Source of the DNA: Micromonosporaceae bacterium
Lineage (GTDB): Bacteria > Actinomycetota > Actinomycetes > Mycobacteriales > Micromonosporaceae
DNA: 7,826 nt
Assembly: GCA_019690055.1 (NCBI GenBank)
Contig: JADGGF010000201.1
Span: forward strand, 1-7,826
Direction of reading: 5' to 3'
The notes beneath the pieces are model-generated. The model ran no database searches, was not told the DNA's origin, and saw nothing but the letters and a program-made list of their open reading frames with translations. Positions 1 to 6,203 of this stretch are shown in pieces (the first letter of the stretch is position 1; every line of letters starts with the position of its first letter). The translations under genes were made by a program, and so were the position numbers.

Positions 1-2
1 AC

Positions 3-776
3 GTCACACCGCGGGACAACCCGACAAACGCCATCATCTCGCTCAATCCAGCCCGGACCGCAGCCGGATCGGCCGGGCTGGGCCGACGCATGGTGATGCG
101 CCCGATCGTGCGCACCATCGGCGAGGTGATCACCACCCTCGGGCTGGTGGTGGCGCTCTTCTCGGCCTACGAGATCTGGGGCCGGGCCGCGGAGGTGGCC
201 GAGCACCAGAAGGCGCTCGACGCGCAGCTGGAGCAGCAGTGGGCGGAGGAGCCCACGGTCGCGCCGACCGAGCCGGCGGACGCGCCGGCCGACCCGACCC
301 CCGAGCCGCTGGCCGTCTCTCCCGGTGACGCCATCGGTCGCCTGTACCTACCCCGGCTGCGCTCCTCCTGGGTGGTCGTCGAGGGCGTCGACCCGCAGGA
401 CATCGAGTACGCGCCGGGCCACTATCCGGACACCGCGATGCCTGGCCAGATCGGCAACTTCTCGGTGGCCGGGCACCGCAGTCCCGCGATCTTCTGGGAT
501 CTGGACCGCGTCCAGGCGGGCGACGCGGTGATCGTCGAGACCCACTCCCAGTGGTACATCTACCGGGTCACCCAGGTACGGATCGTCCCACCGACCGCGC
601 TCGAGGTCGTGGCACCCGTGCCGAGCCAGCCGGGCGTCCAGCCGACCGAGGCCAACCTCACGATCACCACCTGCAACCCGCGCTGGAACAACTACGAGCG
701 GCTGGTCGTGCACGCGACGCTGGCGCGGACCCAGGCCACGTCGGCCGGGCGTCCCGCCGAACTCGAGGGGTTGTGA
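3..776 (+). CDS. srtE: Class E sortase (probably 5'-partial)
   Basis: Membrane-anchored cysteine transpeptidase that attaches sorting-signal proteins to peptidoglycan outside the membrane. Counting from the ATG at 90 (228 residues): one hydrophobic segment at about 12-29, an Ala/Pro/Glu-rich linker at about 52-75, then the sortase barrel. Catalytic residues are visible: His129 in VAGHRSP, Cys195 in LTITTCNP and Arg204 in NYERLVV. TTCNP is the form typical of actinobacterial class E enzymes. Start choice: ATG 90, GTG 93 and ATG 96 have no Shine-Dalgarno sequence, and the frame is open to base 3, reading RDNPTNAIISLNPARTAAG, with fairly GC-rich third positions. Class E sortases often carry a cytoplasmic N-terminal extension, so I treat the gene as cut by the window edge; a start at 90 remains possible. 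Its stop is four bases before the next gene, suggesting co-transcription. No sorting-signal substrate is seen in the window. Confidence 0.9.
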   Translation, partial: VTPRDNPTNAIISLNPARTAAGSAGLGRRMVMRPIVRTIGEVITTLGLVVALFSAYEIWGRAAEVAEHQKALDAQLEQQWAEEPTVAPTEPADAPADPTPEPLAVSPGDAIGRLYLPRLRSSWVVVEGVDPQDIEYAPGHYPDTAMPGQIGNFSVAGHRSPAIFWDLDRVQAGDAVIVETHSQWYIYRVTQVRIVPPTALEVVAPVPSQPGVQPTEANLTITTCNPRWNNYERLVVHATLARTQATSAGRPAELEGL

Positions 777-780
777 GGCG

Positions 781-942
781 ATGTACGGGTGGATCTGGCG
801 TCGACTGCCGTTCGGGCGGCCCGGCAAGATCATCGGCTCGGTCCTCCTGGCGGCCATGGCTGGGGCCATACTGTGGTTCTGGGTATTTCCCGCCGTTCAC
901 CCGCTCCTGCCGTTCGACGACGTGCAGGTCGGACCGCCGTGA
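781..942 (+). CDS. Small single-pass membrane protein, 53 aa
   Basis: Function unknown. The predicted protein begins MYGWIWRRLPFGRPGK, continues with a hydrophobic helix at about residues 17-38 (IIGSVLLAAMAGAILWFWVF) and ends with a short tail, PLLPFDDVQVGPP. The basic N-terminus suggests it lies inside the cell with the acidic tail outside. The start is an ATG four bases after the sortase stop; the GTGAGG overlapping that stop can serve as ribosome binding site. The stop is 16 bases before the amidotransferase start. Position, spacing, codon use and a coherent membrane topology all support a real gene despite its length. From memory, actinomycetes carry similar small proteins with an LPFDDVQV tail next to sortase genes, but I could not search for this. 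A role with the sortase is inferred from adjacency only. Confidence 0.82.
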   Translation: MYGWIWRRLPFGRPGKIIGSVLLAAMAGAILWFWVFPAVHPLLPFDDVQVGPP

Positions 943-958
943 GGATGGAACCGTCGCG

Positions 959-1606
959 ATGCGCGTGCTGGTCATCGACAACTACGACTCGTTTGTGTAC
1001 AACCTGGTGCAGTACCTGGGCCAGCTCGACGTGGCGTGCGAGGTCTACCGCAACGACGAGATCGACCTGGCCGAGGTGGGCCGGCTCCGGCCCGACGGCA
1101 TCCTCCTCTCGCCCGGCCCCGGTACGCCGTCCCGCGCCGGCATCATGCCCTCGCTGATCAAGGAGTACGGCGACGCCATCCCGATGCTCGGCGTGTGCCT
1201 CGGGCACCAGGCCATCGGCGAAGCCTTCGGCGCCACCGTGGCCCGGGCGCCGGAGCTGCTGCACGGCAAGACTTCGCTCGTGACGCACGATGGGGCGGGC
1301 ATCCTGCGCGGTCTGCCCGACCCGTTCACTGCCACGCGGTACCACTCGCTCGCCGTCGTGGAGTCAACCCTGCCTGCCGAGATCGAGGTCACCGGCCGGA
1401 CGGCGGATTCCGGGGTGGTCATGGCGATGCGGCACCGCACGCTGCCGCTGGAGGGCGTCCAGTTCCACCCCGAGTCGGTCCTCACCCAGGGCGGTCACCT
1501 GATGCTCGCCAACTGGCTGGACTCGCTGGGCCACTCCAGCGCGCTCGAGCGGGCCCCGGCGCTGGCCGCCGAGGTCGAGGCCCGTCGCGTCGCCGCCTTC
1601 GCCTGA
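959..1606 (+). CDS. pabA: Aminodeoxychorismate/anthranilate synthase component II (glutamine amidotransferase)
   Basis: Cytoplasmic class I (triad) glutaminase subunit, 215 residues. It hydrolyses glutamine and passes ammonia to a chorismate-using partner (PabB for folate, TrpE for tryptophan). The N-terminus VLVIDNYDSFVYNLVQYLG is diagnostic of the TrpG/PabA family. The oxyanion strand is SPGPGTP (51-57), the nucleophile is Cys80 in LGVCLGHQAIGEAFG, and His170 and Glu172 of GVQFHPES complete the triad. The frame is open far upstream (from 551), but homology begins at the ATG at 959, with a GGAA eight bases before it. The C-terminal 25 residues are an Ala/Glu/Arg-rich extension beyond the domain. 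The M. tuberculosis gene at the same locus is called trpG (Rv0013). No pabB or trpE is present here, so which pathway it serves, or both, cannot be decided. Confidence 0.95.
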   Translation: MRVLVIDNYDSFVYNLVQYLGQLDVACEVYRNDEIDLAEVGRLRPDGILLSPGPGTPSRAGIMPSLIKEYGDAIPMLGVCLGHQAIGEAFGATVARAPELLHGKTSLVTHDGAGILRGLPDPFTATRYHSLAVVESTLPAEIEVTGRTADSGVVMAMRHRTLPLEGVQFHPESVLTQGGHLMLANWLDSLGHSSALERAPALAAEVEARRVAAFA

Positions 1607-1654
1607 CCGGCGTCCGAGCCTGGTCAGCGTGACCGGATCGGCCTTCGCCTGACC
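1595..1654 (+). repeat. Direct repeat of the pabA 3' end
   Basis: The 14-base sequence GCCTTCGCCTGACC occurs at 1595-1608, where it encodes the last codons and stop of pabA, and again at 1641-1654, where it forms the left arm of the terminator-like hairpin. The copies are 46 bases apart in start position. This is read directly from the sequence; its origin is not known. Confidence 0.75.
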
Positions 1655-1676
1655 CGAGGCAGGCGAAGGCCCGGTC
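1631..1676. terminator. Convergent, probably bidirectional terminator hairpin
   Basis: A perfect 11-base GC-rich stem (1641-1651 GCCTTCGCCTG with 1660-1670 CAGGCGAAGGC) closes an 8-base loop. GACCGG at 1631-1636 can add six more pairs with CCGGTC at 1671-1676 across a 4-base bulge. It lies 25-35 bases after the pabA stop and about 100 bases past the pknB stop, between converging genes. There is no T-tract on either side, which is common for actinobacterial terminators. A competing small hairpin (1620-1636, GGTCA-GCG-TGACC core) overlaps the outer stem. Confidence 0.65.
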
Positions 1677-1716
1677 AATTGGGTAGCCCAGCCAGTTCTG
1701 TGGCCCAGGCAGGCAT

Positions 1717-1742
1717 CCGGCCCGGTCGGTCATGTGGGCCGG
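1717..1742. terminator. Second, weaker inverted repeat after pknB
   Basis: CCGGCCC at 1717-1723 pairs with GGGCCGG at 1736-1742 around a 12-base loop, starting 35 bases downstream of the pknB stop (minus strand). Seven GC pairs without a T-tract make it a candidate first terminator for the kinase operon, but a repeat this short can arise by chance in GC-rich DNA. The rest of 1607-1776 shows no gene. Confidence 0.3.
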
Positions 1743-1776
1743 TCAGTTGTCCGGCTCAACCCGGAGGTTGGCTCGA

Positions 1777-3489
1777 TCAGCCGTCGGCCGATGGCGTTGC
1801 CGTCGGCGTCACGGTCGTCGGCGGTGCGGTGGTCGGCGGCGCTTCATACTGGCCGATGTAGATATTGACCTGGAAGTTTGGATTCGCCTCCGTGTCGCCC
1901 GCCGGGCTCTGGTCGATGACCTTGCCATCCTGGGCCTGGTCGGTGACCGGCCGCGGGATCGGCTGGACGATGAGGAACCCGGCGTTGTTCAGGATCGCCG
2001 TAGCAGCTTCTTCGGAGAAGCCACGCACGTCGGGCACTTCCTTGTAGTTGCCCTTCGACACCTCCAGGGTGACCTCGGTGCCCTCGCCGACGGTCTCACC
2101 CTCGCCCGGCGTGACGGCGATGACCGTACCCAGGTCCTTGGAGCTGTCCACGTCCTTGATCACCGGCTTCAGCTTCCGTTCGGTGAGCAGCTGCGCGGCC
2201 GTGTCCTTTGGCAGACCGATCACCTGCGGGATCTTCACCACGCCGGAACCCGCGCACCACGTGAGCCGAACGGTTGAGTTGCGGGGGACCGCCGCCCCCC
2301 GCGCCGGGTCCTGCTTGATGATCTCGTTCACGGTGCAGTTCGGGTCGGTCTGCGGCTCGAGGTGGACCTGAAGCCCGGCGCTGGTCAACTGAGCCTGGGC
2401 GGCATCCTTGGTCATGCCCACCAGATTGGGCACCTCGACCGTCCGGTCCCGCGTCATGAGCAGGCCGATCACCAGCGCGATCACCGCCACGACGGCGAGC
2501 CCGGACAGCCCGGCGATCGCCCAGGGAGACGGACGCCGGCGCCGCGGATCGGGGCGGCCATGCATGGGTCGACCACCCGTCGTCGGCCGAACCGGCCGGG
2601 TCGTGCCGGGTCCGTGGTCGATCATGACCGGCTCGGCGTACACCGGGCGGCCCGCCGCCGCGCGCAGCAGGTCGGCCCGCATCTCGGCCGCGCTCTGGTA
2701 GCGGTTGAGCGGGTTCTTGGCCAGGGCCTTGAGCACCACCGCGTCGATCGCGGGCGTCACGTCGCGGTTGAGCAGGCTCGGCGGGCGGGCATCCTCCCGC
2801 ACGTGCTGGTAGGCCACGCTGACCGGGCTGTCCCCCACGAACGGGGGCTGCCCGCACAGCAGCTCGTAGAGCACGCAGCCGGTCGCGTAGACGTCGCTGC
2901 GAGCGTCGACCGACTCCCCCCGGGCCTGCTCGGGCGAGAGGTACTGCGCCGTGCCGATCACCGCGGACGTCTGGGTCATGGTCGAGCCGCTGCTCGCCAG
3001 TGCCCGGGCGATACCGAAGTCCATGACCTTGATCTGGCCGGTCTGGGTGAGCATCACGTTGCCCGGCTTGATGTCCCGGTGAATGATGCCGTGCCGGTGG
3101 CTGAACTCCAGCGCCGAACAGATCTCGGCGACGATCTCCAGCGCCCGGCGGGGCATCAGCCGCCCCTCGACCGCGAGGACCTCCTTGAGCGTGCGGCCGT
3201 TCACGTACTCCATCACGATGTACGGCAGGGACTCGCCGCTCGACCCCCGCTCCTCGCCGGTGTCGTAGACGGCGACGATCGCCGGGTGGTTCAGCGACGC
3301 GGCGTTCTGGGCCTCGCGTCGGAACCGCAGTTGGAACGTGTCATCCCGGGCCAAATCGGTCCGCAGCATCTTGATCGCGACGTCGCGTCCAAGGCGAAGA
3401 TCACGACCGCGGTGGACCTCGGCCATGCCGCCGTAGCCCAGCAGCTCGCCGACCTGATACCTCCCCCCGAGGAGGCGGGCCTGTGTCAT
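1777..3489 (-). CDS. pknB: Ser/Thr protein kinase PknB with three PASTA domains
   Basis: Membrane receptor kinase, 570 residues, that couples peptidoglycan status to growth and division by phosphorylating cytoplasmic targets. Kinase domain about 8-275: glycine loop GYGGMAEV (18-25), Lys40 in VAIK, Glu59, HRDIKPGN (137-144, catalytic Asp139), DFG at 157-159, activation-loop TQT (Thr172, Thr174) and SPEQARG from 185. A basic juxtamembrane stretch (RRRR) precedes a membrane helix at about 323-345. Outside are three PASTA repeats, about 351-412, 416-478 and 483-546, then a Pro/Thr tail (PPTTAPPTTVTPTATPS). M. tuberculosis PknB is longer (626 residues) with four PASTA repeats, so one is absent here. 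PASTA1 contains Cys385 and Cys412. The ATG overlaps the pknA stop (ATGA), with AAGG and GGAGGG upstream, implying translational coupling. Last gene of the operon. Confidence 0.97.
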   Translation of the reverse strand: MTQARLLGGRYQVGELLGYGGMAEVHRGRDLRLGRDVAIKMLRTDLARDDTFQLRFRREAQNAASLNHPAIVAVYDTGEERGSSGESLPYIVMEYVNGRTLKEVLAVEGRLMPRRALEIVAEICSALEFSHRHGIIHRDIKPGNVMLTQTGQIKVMDFGIARALASSGSTMTQTSAVIGTAQYLSPEQARGESVDARSDVYATGCVLYELLCGQPPFVGDSPVSVAYQHVREDARPPSLLNRDVTPAIDAVVLKALAKNPLNRYQSAAEMRADLLRAAAGRPVYAEPVMIDHGPGTTRPVRPTTGGRPMHGRPDPRRRRPSPWAIAGLSGLAVVAVIALVIGLLMTRDRTVEVPNLVGMTKDAAQAQLTSAGLQVHLEPQTDPNCTVNEIIKQDPARGAAVPRNSTVRLTWCAGSGVVKIPQVIGLPKDTAAQLLTERKLKPVIKDVDSSKDLGTVIAVTPGEGETVGEGTEVTLEVSKGNYKEVPDVRGFSEEAATAILNNAGFLIVQPIPRPVTDQAQDGKVIDQSPAGDTEANPNFQVNIYIGQYEAPPTTAPPTTVTPTATPSADG

Positions 3490-4655
3490 GGTGTGCCTTG
3501 CCCTCCGCTGTCCGTGCCACCGTCGCTAGAGACGACGCCTGGTACGGTAGCCGCCGTTGTCTCCTTCGGGAGTGACTGCGGTGGCGTCCGATGCTGGATG
3601 AGCGCGATTGCCGCGCCGACACATACCGCCACGACCACGACCGCCACGATGAGGGCCACCAGAGTGCCCGCGCTCGGCCCGCTCCGGCGGCGCGGAACCC
3701 GGATGTCACCGGAGTGACCAGCGTATCCACTCGGCCCCAGCGGCGAGTGCAGCGGTCGGGTCACTGGCGCTGACGTCCCTGTCACCGGCCGCCCCGCCGC
3801 GACGGCCACCATGGCCGGCTGCGGCGCGCTCGTACCGAGCTGAGCGGCCACCCGGCGAGCCTCCACGGCGAACGCGGCCGCGTTCGGGTAGCGGTCGGTG
3901 GGGCGCTTGTTCATCGCCCGCTCCACCACCGCCCGGGCGCTGGGCGGGACGTCGGGCGGCATCGGCGGAGGCTGCTCCCGGACGTGCCGCATGGCGATCT
4001 CAAGCGGGTTGTCGCCCTCGAACGGGCGGTAGCCGGACAGGCACTGGTAGGCGACCACACCCAGCGCGTAGATGTCGGACAGCGGCGTCGCCTTCTCGCC
4101 CATCGCCTGCTCCGGCGAGATGTACGACGCCGTGCCGAGGACCGAGCCGTCGGCGGTGAGCTGGGCGGCGCCCGCCTGCCGAGCGATGCCGAAATCGGTC
4201 AGCACCAGCGTCCCGTCCGGGCGTACGAGCAGGTTGCCGGGTTTGACGTCACGGTGCACCACCCCGGCCTGGTGCGCGGCGTGCAGGGCCTCGGCCGCCT
4301 GGGCGACGAGCGCCATCGTGCGGCCGGCGGTCAGCCGGCCGACGCGGGCGAGCGTCCGGGACAGCGCCTCGCCGTGGATGTACTCCATGACCAGGTACGC
4401 CCCGATGGCGGCGTCGCTGCCGTAGTCGTAGACATCGACCACGCCGGGGTGGCTGATCGTCGCCATCGTGCGGGCCTCGCCGCGGAACCGCTCGGTGAAG
4501 CCCGGCTCCTCCAGGAGCGAGGGCAGCAGCAACTTCACGGCGACCGTGCGGCCGAGCACGTCGTCGACACCCCGCCAGACGTCGCCCATCCCACCGCTGG
4601 CGATGCGCTCGTCCAGCCGGTACCGCTGGCCCAGCACTGTTCCAGGGCTGATCAT
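3486..4655 (-). CDS. pknA: Ser/Thr protein kinase PknA
   Basis: Membrane-anchored Hanks-type kinase, 389 residues, partner of PknB in controlling cell shape and division. Kinase domain about 11-270: SGGMGDV loop (20-26), Lys41 in VAVK, Glu60, HRDVKPGN (134-141, catalytic Asp136), DFG 154-156, SPEQAMG from 180, so it should be active. The linker at about 275-325 is rich in Pro, Ala and Ser with basic residues (PRRRSG). One membrane helix at about 331-353 is followed by an external tail of only 36 residues without PASTA domains, which distinguishes PknA from PknB. The activation loop reads LTADGS where PknB has MTQTSA, so the second phospho-acceptor Thr position is Asp169. Start: ATG at 4655 with GGGG nine bases upstream; no better start in frame. 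It lies 45 bases after the pbpA stop, and that gap has no visible terminator or promoter. Confidence 0.95.
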   Translation of the reverse strand: MISPGTVLGQRYRLDERIASGGMGDVWRGVDDVLGRTVAVKLLLPSLLEEPGFTERFRGEARTMATISHPGVVDVYDYGSDAAIGAYLVMEYIHGEALSRTLARVGRLTAGRTMALVAQAAEALHAAHQAGVVHRDVKPGNLLVRPDGTLVLTDFGIARQAGAAQLTADGSVLGTASYISPEQAMGEKATPLSDIYALGVVAYQCLSGYRPFEGDNPLEIAMRHVREQPPPMPPDVPPSARAVVERAMNKRPTDRYPNAAAFAVEARRVAAQLGTSAPQPAMVAVAAGRPVTGTSAPVTRPLHSPLGPSGYAGHSGDIRVPRRRSGPSAGTLVALIVAVVVVAVCVGAAIALIQHRTPPQSLPKETTAATVPGVVSSDGGTDSGGQGTP

Positions 4656-4700
4656 CTCGACCCCATCACACTCGTCCCGCCCACGGCAACGCCCCGTCCG

Positions 4701-6203
4701 TCAACCTAGTCCTTTGGCCGCGATCGCCGCGCGCATGACCTGTCCCGCGATCGCCGTGGCCTGCGCGCTTCCCCCCGGCCCCGCGTTCTGGATCAACACC
4801 GCGACCGCCACCACCGGCTGGCCGCCGCTCGTGCGGGCATACCCGATGAACCATCCGTGGTCCGGCGCATCCCCATTCTGCGCCGTCCCCGTCTTGCCGC
4901 CTACCTCAAACCCGTCGATCTGAGCATTTGTGCCCGTACCGTTGCGGACGACGGCGTCCATCATCTCGCGCAGCTGTCCGGCGACCGCCGAGGATACCGG
5001 TCGGCGCAGGCTGGAGGGCGTGGCCCGCCAGATCGGGATGAGGTTCGCGTCCTGAATGGTGTCGATCAGGTACGGCCGCATCTGCACGCCGTCGTTGGCG
5101 ACCGCCGCCGCCAGCAACGCGCCCTGGAGCGGGGTCATGACGACGTCGCGCTGCCCGATGCAGGACTGGGCGAGCGCCGCCGGGTCGGGCGTGCCGTCCT
5201 CCCCGGACATCGGCCCGGTCTCGCTGATCGCCACCCCCATGCGGTTGTCGTCGTCCCGGTCGAACGTCGGCGCCGTCTCGAACCCGAACTCGCGCGCCAC
5301 CCGCTTGAGCGTCTCGGTGCCGAGGTGCTCGACGCCGTAGCGGGCGAACGCCGTGTTGCAGGAGACCTGCAGGGCCTGCAGCAACGTGATCTCGTCCGGG
5401 CACACCACGCCTTGGGCGTTCCGGATCGGCGTCGTCGTCTGCGGGGCCGTGTAGCTCTCCCCGCCGGCCAGCACGCTGTCCGGCGTGAGGCCCTGCTCCA
5501 GCGCCGCCGCGGCGACGATGACCTTGAACGTCGACCCGGGCGGGAACCGCTCCGCGACCGCCCGGTTGATCAGCGGACGGCCAGGGTCGGCGAGCAGCCG
5601 GTCGTACTCGGCGGTCGCGGTGTCGAAGTCATGCGCCACCAACGGGTTCGGGTCGAAGCTCGGCGTGGAGACCATCGCCAGCACCGCGCCCGTGGTCGGA
5701 TCCAGGGCGACCACGGCACCGACCTTGCTGCTCGTCGAGTTGTTCAGCAGCGCGTTGTACGCCGTCTCCTGCACGGAGTGGCTCAGGGTCAGCAGAACGT
5801 TGCCGCCGTTGGACTTCTTGCCGGTGATCATCTCCAGCAACCGGTCGGCGGTGAAGACACTGGCGCTGCCGTTGAGGATGTCGTTCTCGATCGCCTCGAT
5901 CCCGGTCACCTCGCCGTAGACGGGGCGGTAGCCGACCGTGTGGGCGTACAGCGGGCCGTACGGGTATCCGCGCAGGTAGCGGAAGGTGTCGGCGGTCGCC
6001 GTGCTCAGGGCCACCGCCTCGCCATCGACGACGATATTTCCCCGTTGGCGCTCGTAGTCCTGCTGGAGGAGCCGGAAGCTGTTGTGCCGGGTGTCGTTGC
6101 GGTACTCGTCGGCCCGGACGACGGTGATCACGTTGAGCTGGACGAAGAGCAGTCCAAACAGGAGGATCATCACCAGACCGGCCTTACGCAGAGGCGCGTT
6201 CAT
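4701..6203 (-). CDS. pbpA: Class B penicillin-binding protein PbpA (D,D-transpeptidase)
   Basis: Peptidoglycan-crosslinking transpeptidase, 500 residues, acting outside the membrane together with the SEDS polymerase encoded just upstream. A short basic N-terminus leads to one membrane anchor at about 8-28 (uncleaved), a pedestal domain with the RQRGNIVVDG motif at about 53-60, and the penicillin-binding domain from about 160 onward. All three active-site motifs are intact: STFK (Ser224-Lys227, nucleophile Ser224), SCN (Ser281-Asn283) and KTGT (437-440). Length is close to M. tuberculosis PbpA (about 491 residues). Cys268, Cys282 and Cys348 lie in the exported domain, so a disulfide is possible. 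The ATG overlaps the rodA stop by four bases and is preceded by a near-ideal Shine-Dalgarno sequence. I prefer PbpA over FtsI because of the operon context and because no long FtsI-type N-terminal region is present. Confidence 0.95.
   Translation of the reverse strand: MNAPLRKAGLVMILLFGLLFVQLNVITVVRADEYRNDTRHNSFRLLQQDYERQRGNIVVDGEAVALSTATADTFRYLRGYPYGPLYAHTVGYRPVYGEVTGIEAIENDILNGSASVFTADRLLEMITGKKSNGGNVLLTLSHSVQETAYNALLNNSTSSKVGAVVALDPTTGAVLAMVSTPSFDPNPLVAHDFDTATAEYDRLLADPGRPLINRAVAERFPPGSTFKVIVAAAALEQGLTPDSVLAGGESYTAPQTTTPIRNAQGVVCPDEITLLQALQVSCNTAFARYGVEHLGTETLKRVAREFGFETAPTFDRDDDNRMGVAISETGPMSGEDGTPDPAALAQSCIGQRDVVMTPLQGALLAAAVANDGVQMRPYLIDTIQDANLIPIWRATPSSLRRPVSSAVAGQLREMMDAVVRNGTGTNAQIDGFEVGGKTGTAQNGDAPDHGWFIGYARTSGGQPVVAVAVLIQNAGPGGSAQATAIAGQVMRAAIAAKGLG

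Noticed and set aside
551..958. 136-residue N-terminal extension of the amidotransferase frame
   Set aside because: It overlaps the sortase and the small membrane protein in another frame, and the family always begins at about the VLVIDNYDSF motif, right after the ATG at 959.
789..1157. 122-codon plus-strand ORF across the small protein and pabA start
   Set aside because: Out of frame with two better supported genes; Arg/Thr/Ser-rich translation with no motif.
2362..3717. 451-codon plus-strand ORF opposite pknB and the end of pknA
   Set aside because: Shadow of two well-supported kinase genes; composition typical of antisense frames.
4656..4700. Possible separate promoter or terminator between pbpA and pknA
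   Set aside because: The 45-base gap shows no clear -10/-35 pair and no stable hairpin; read-through of one operon is simpler.
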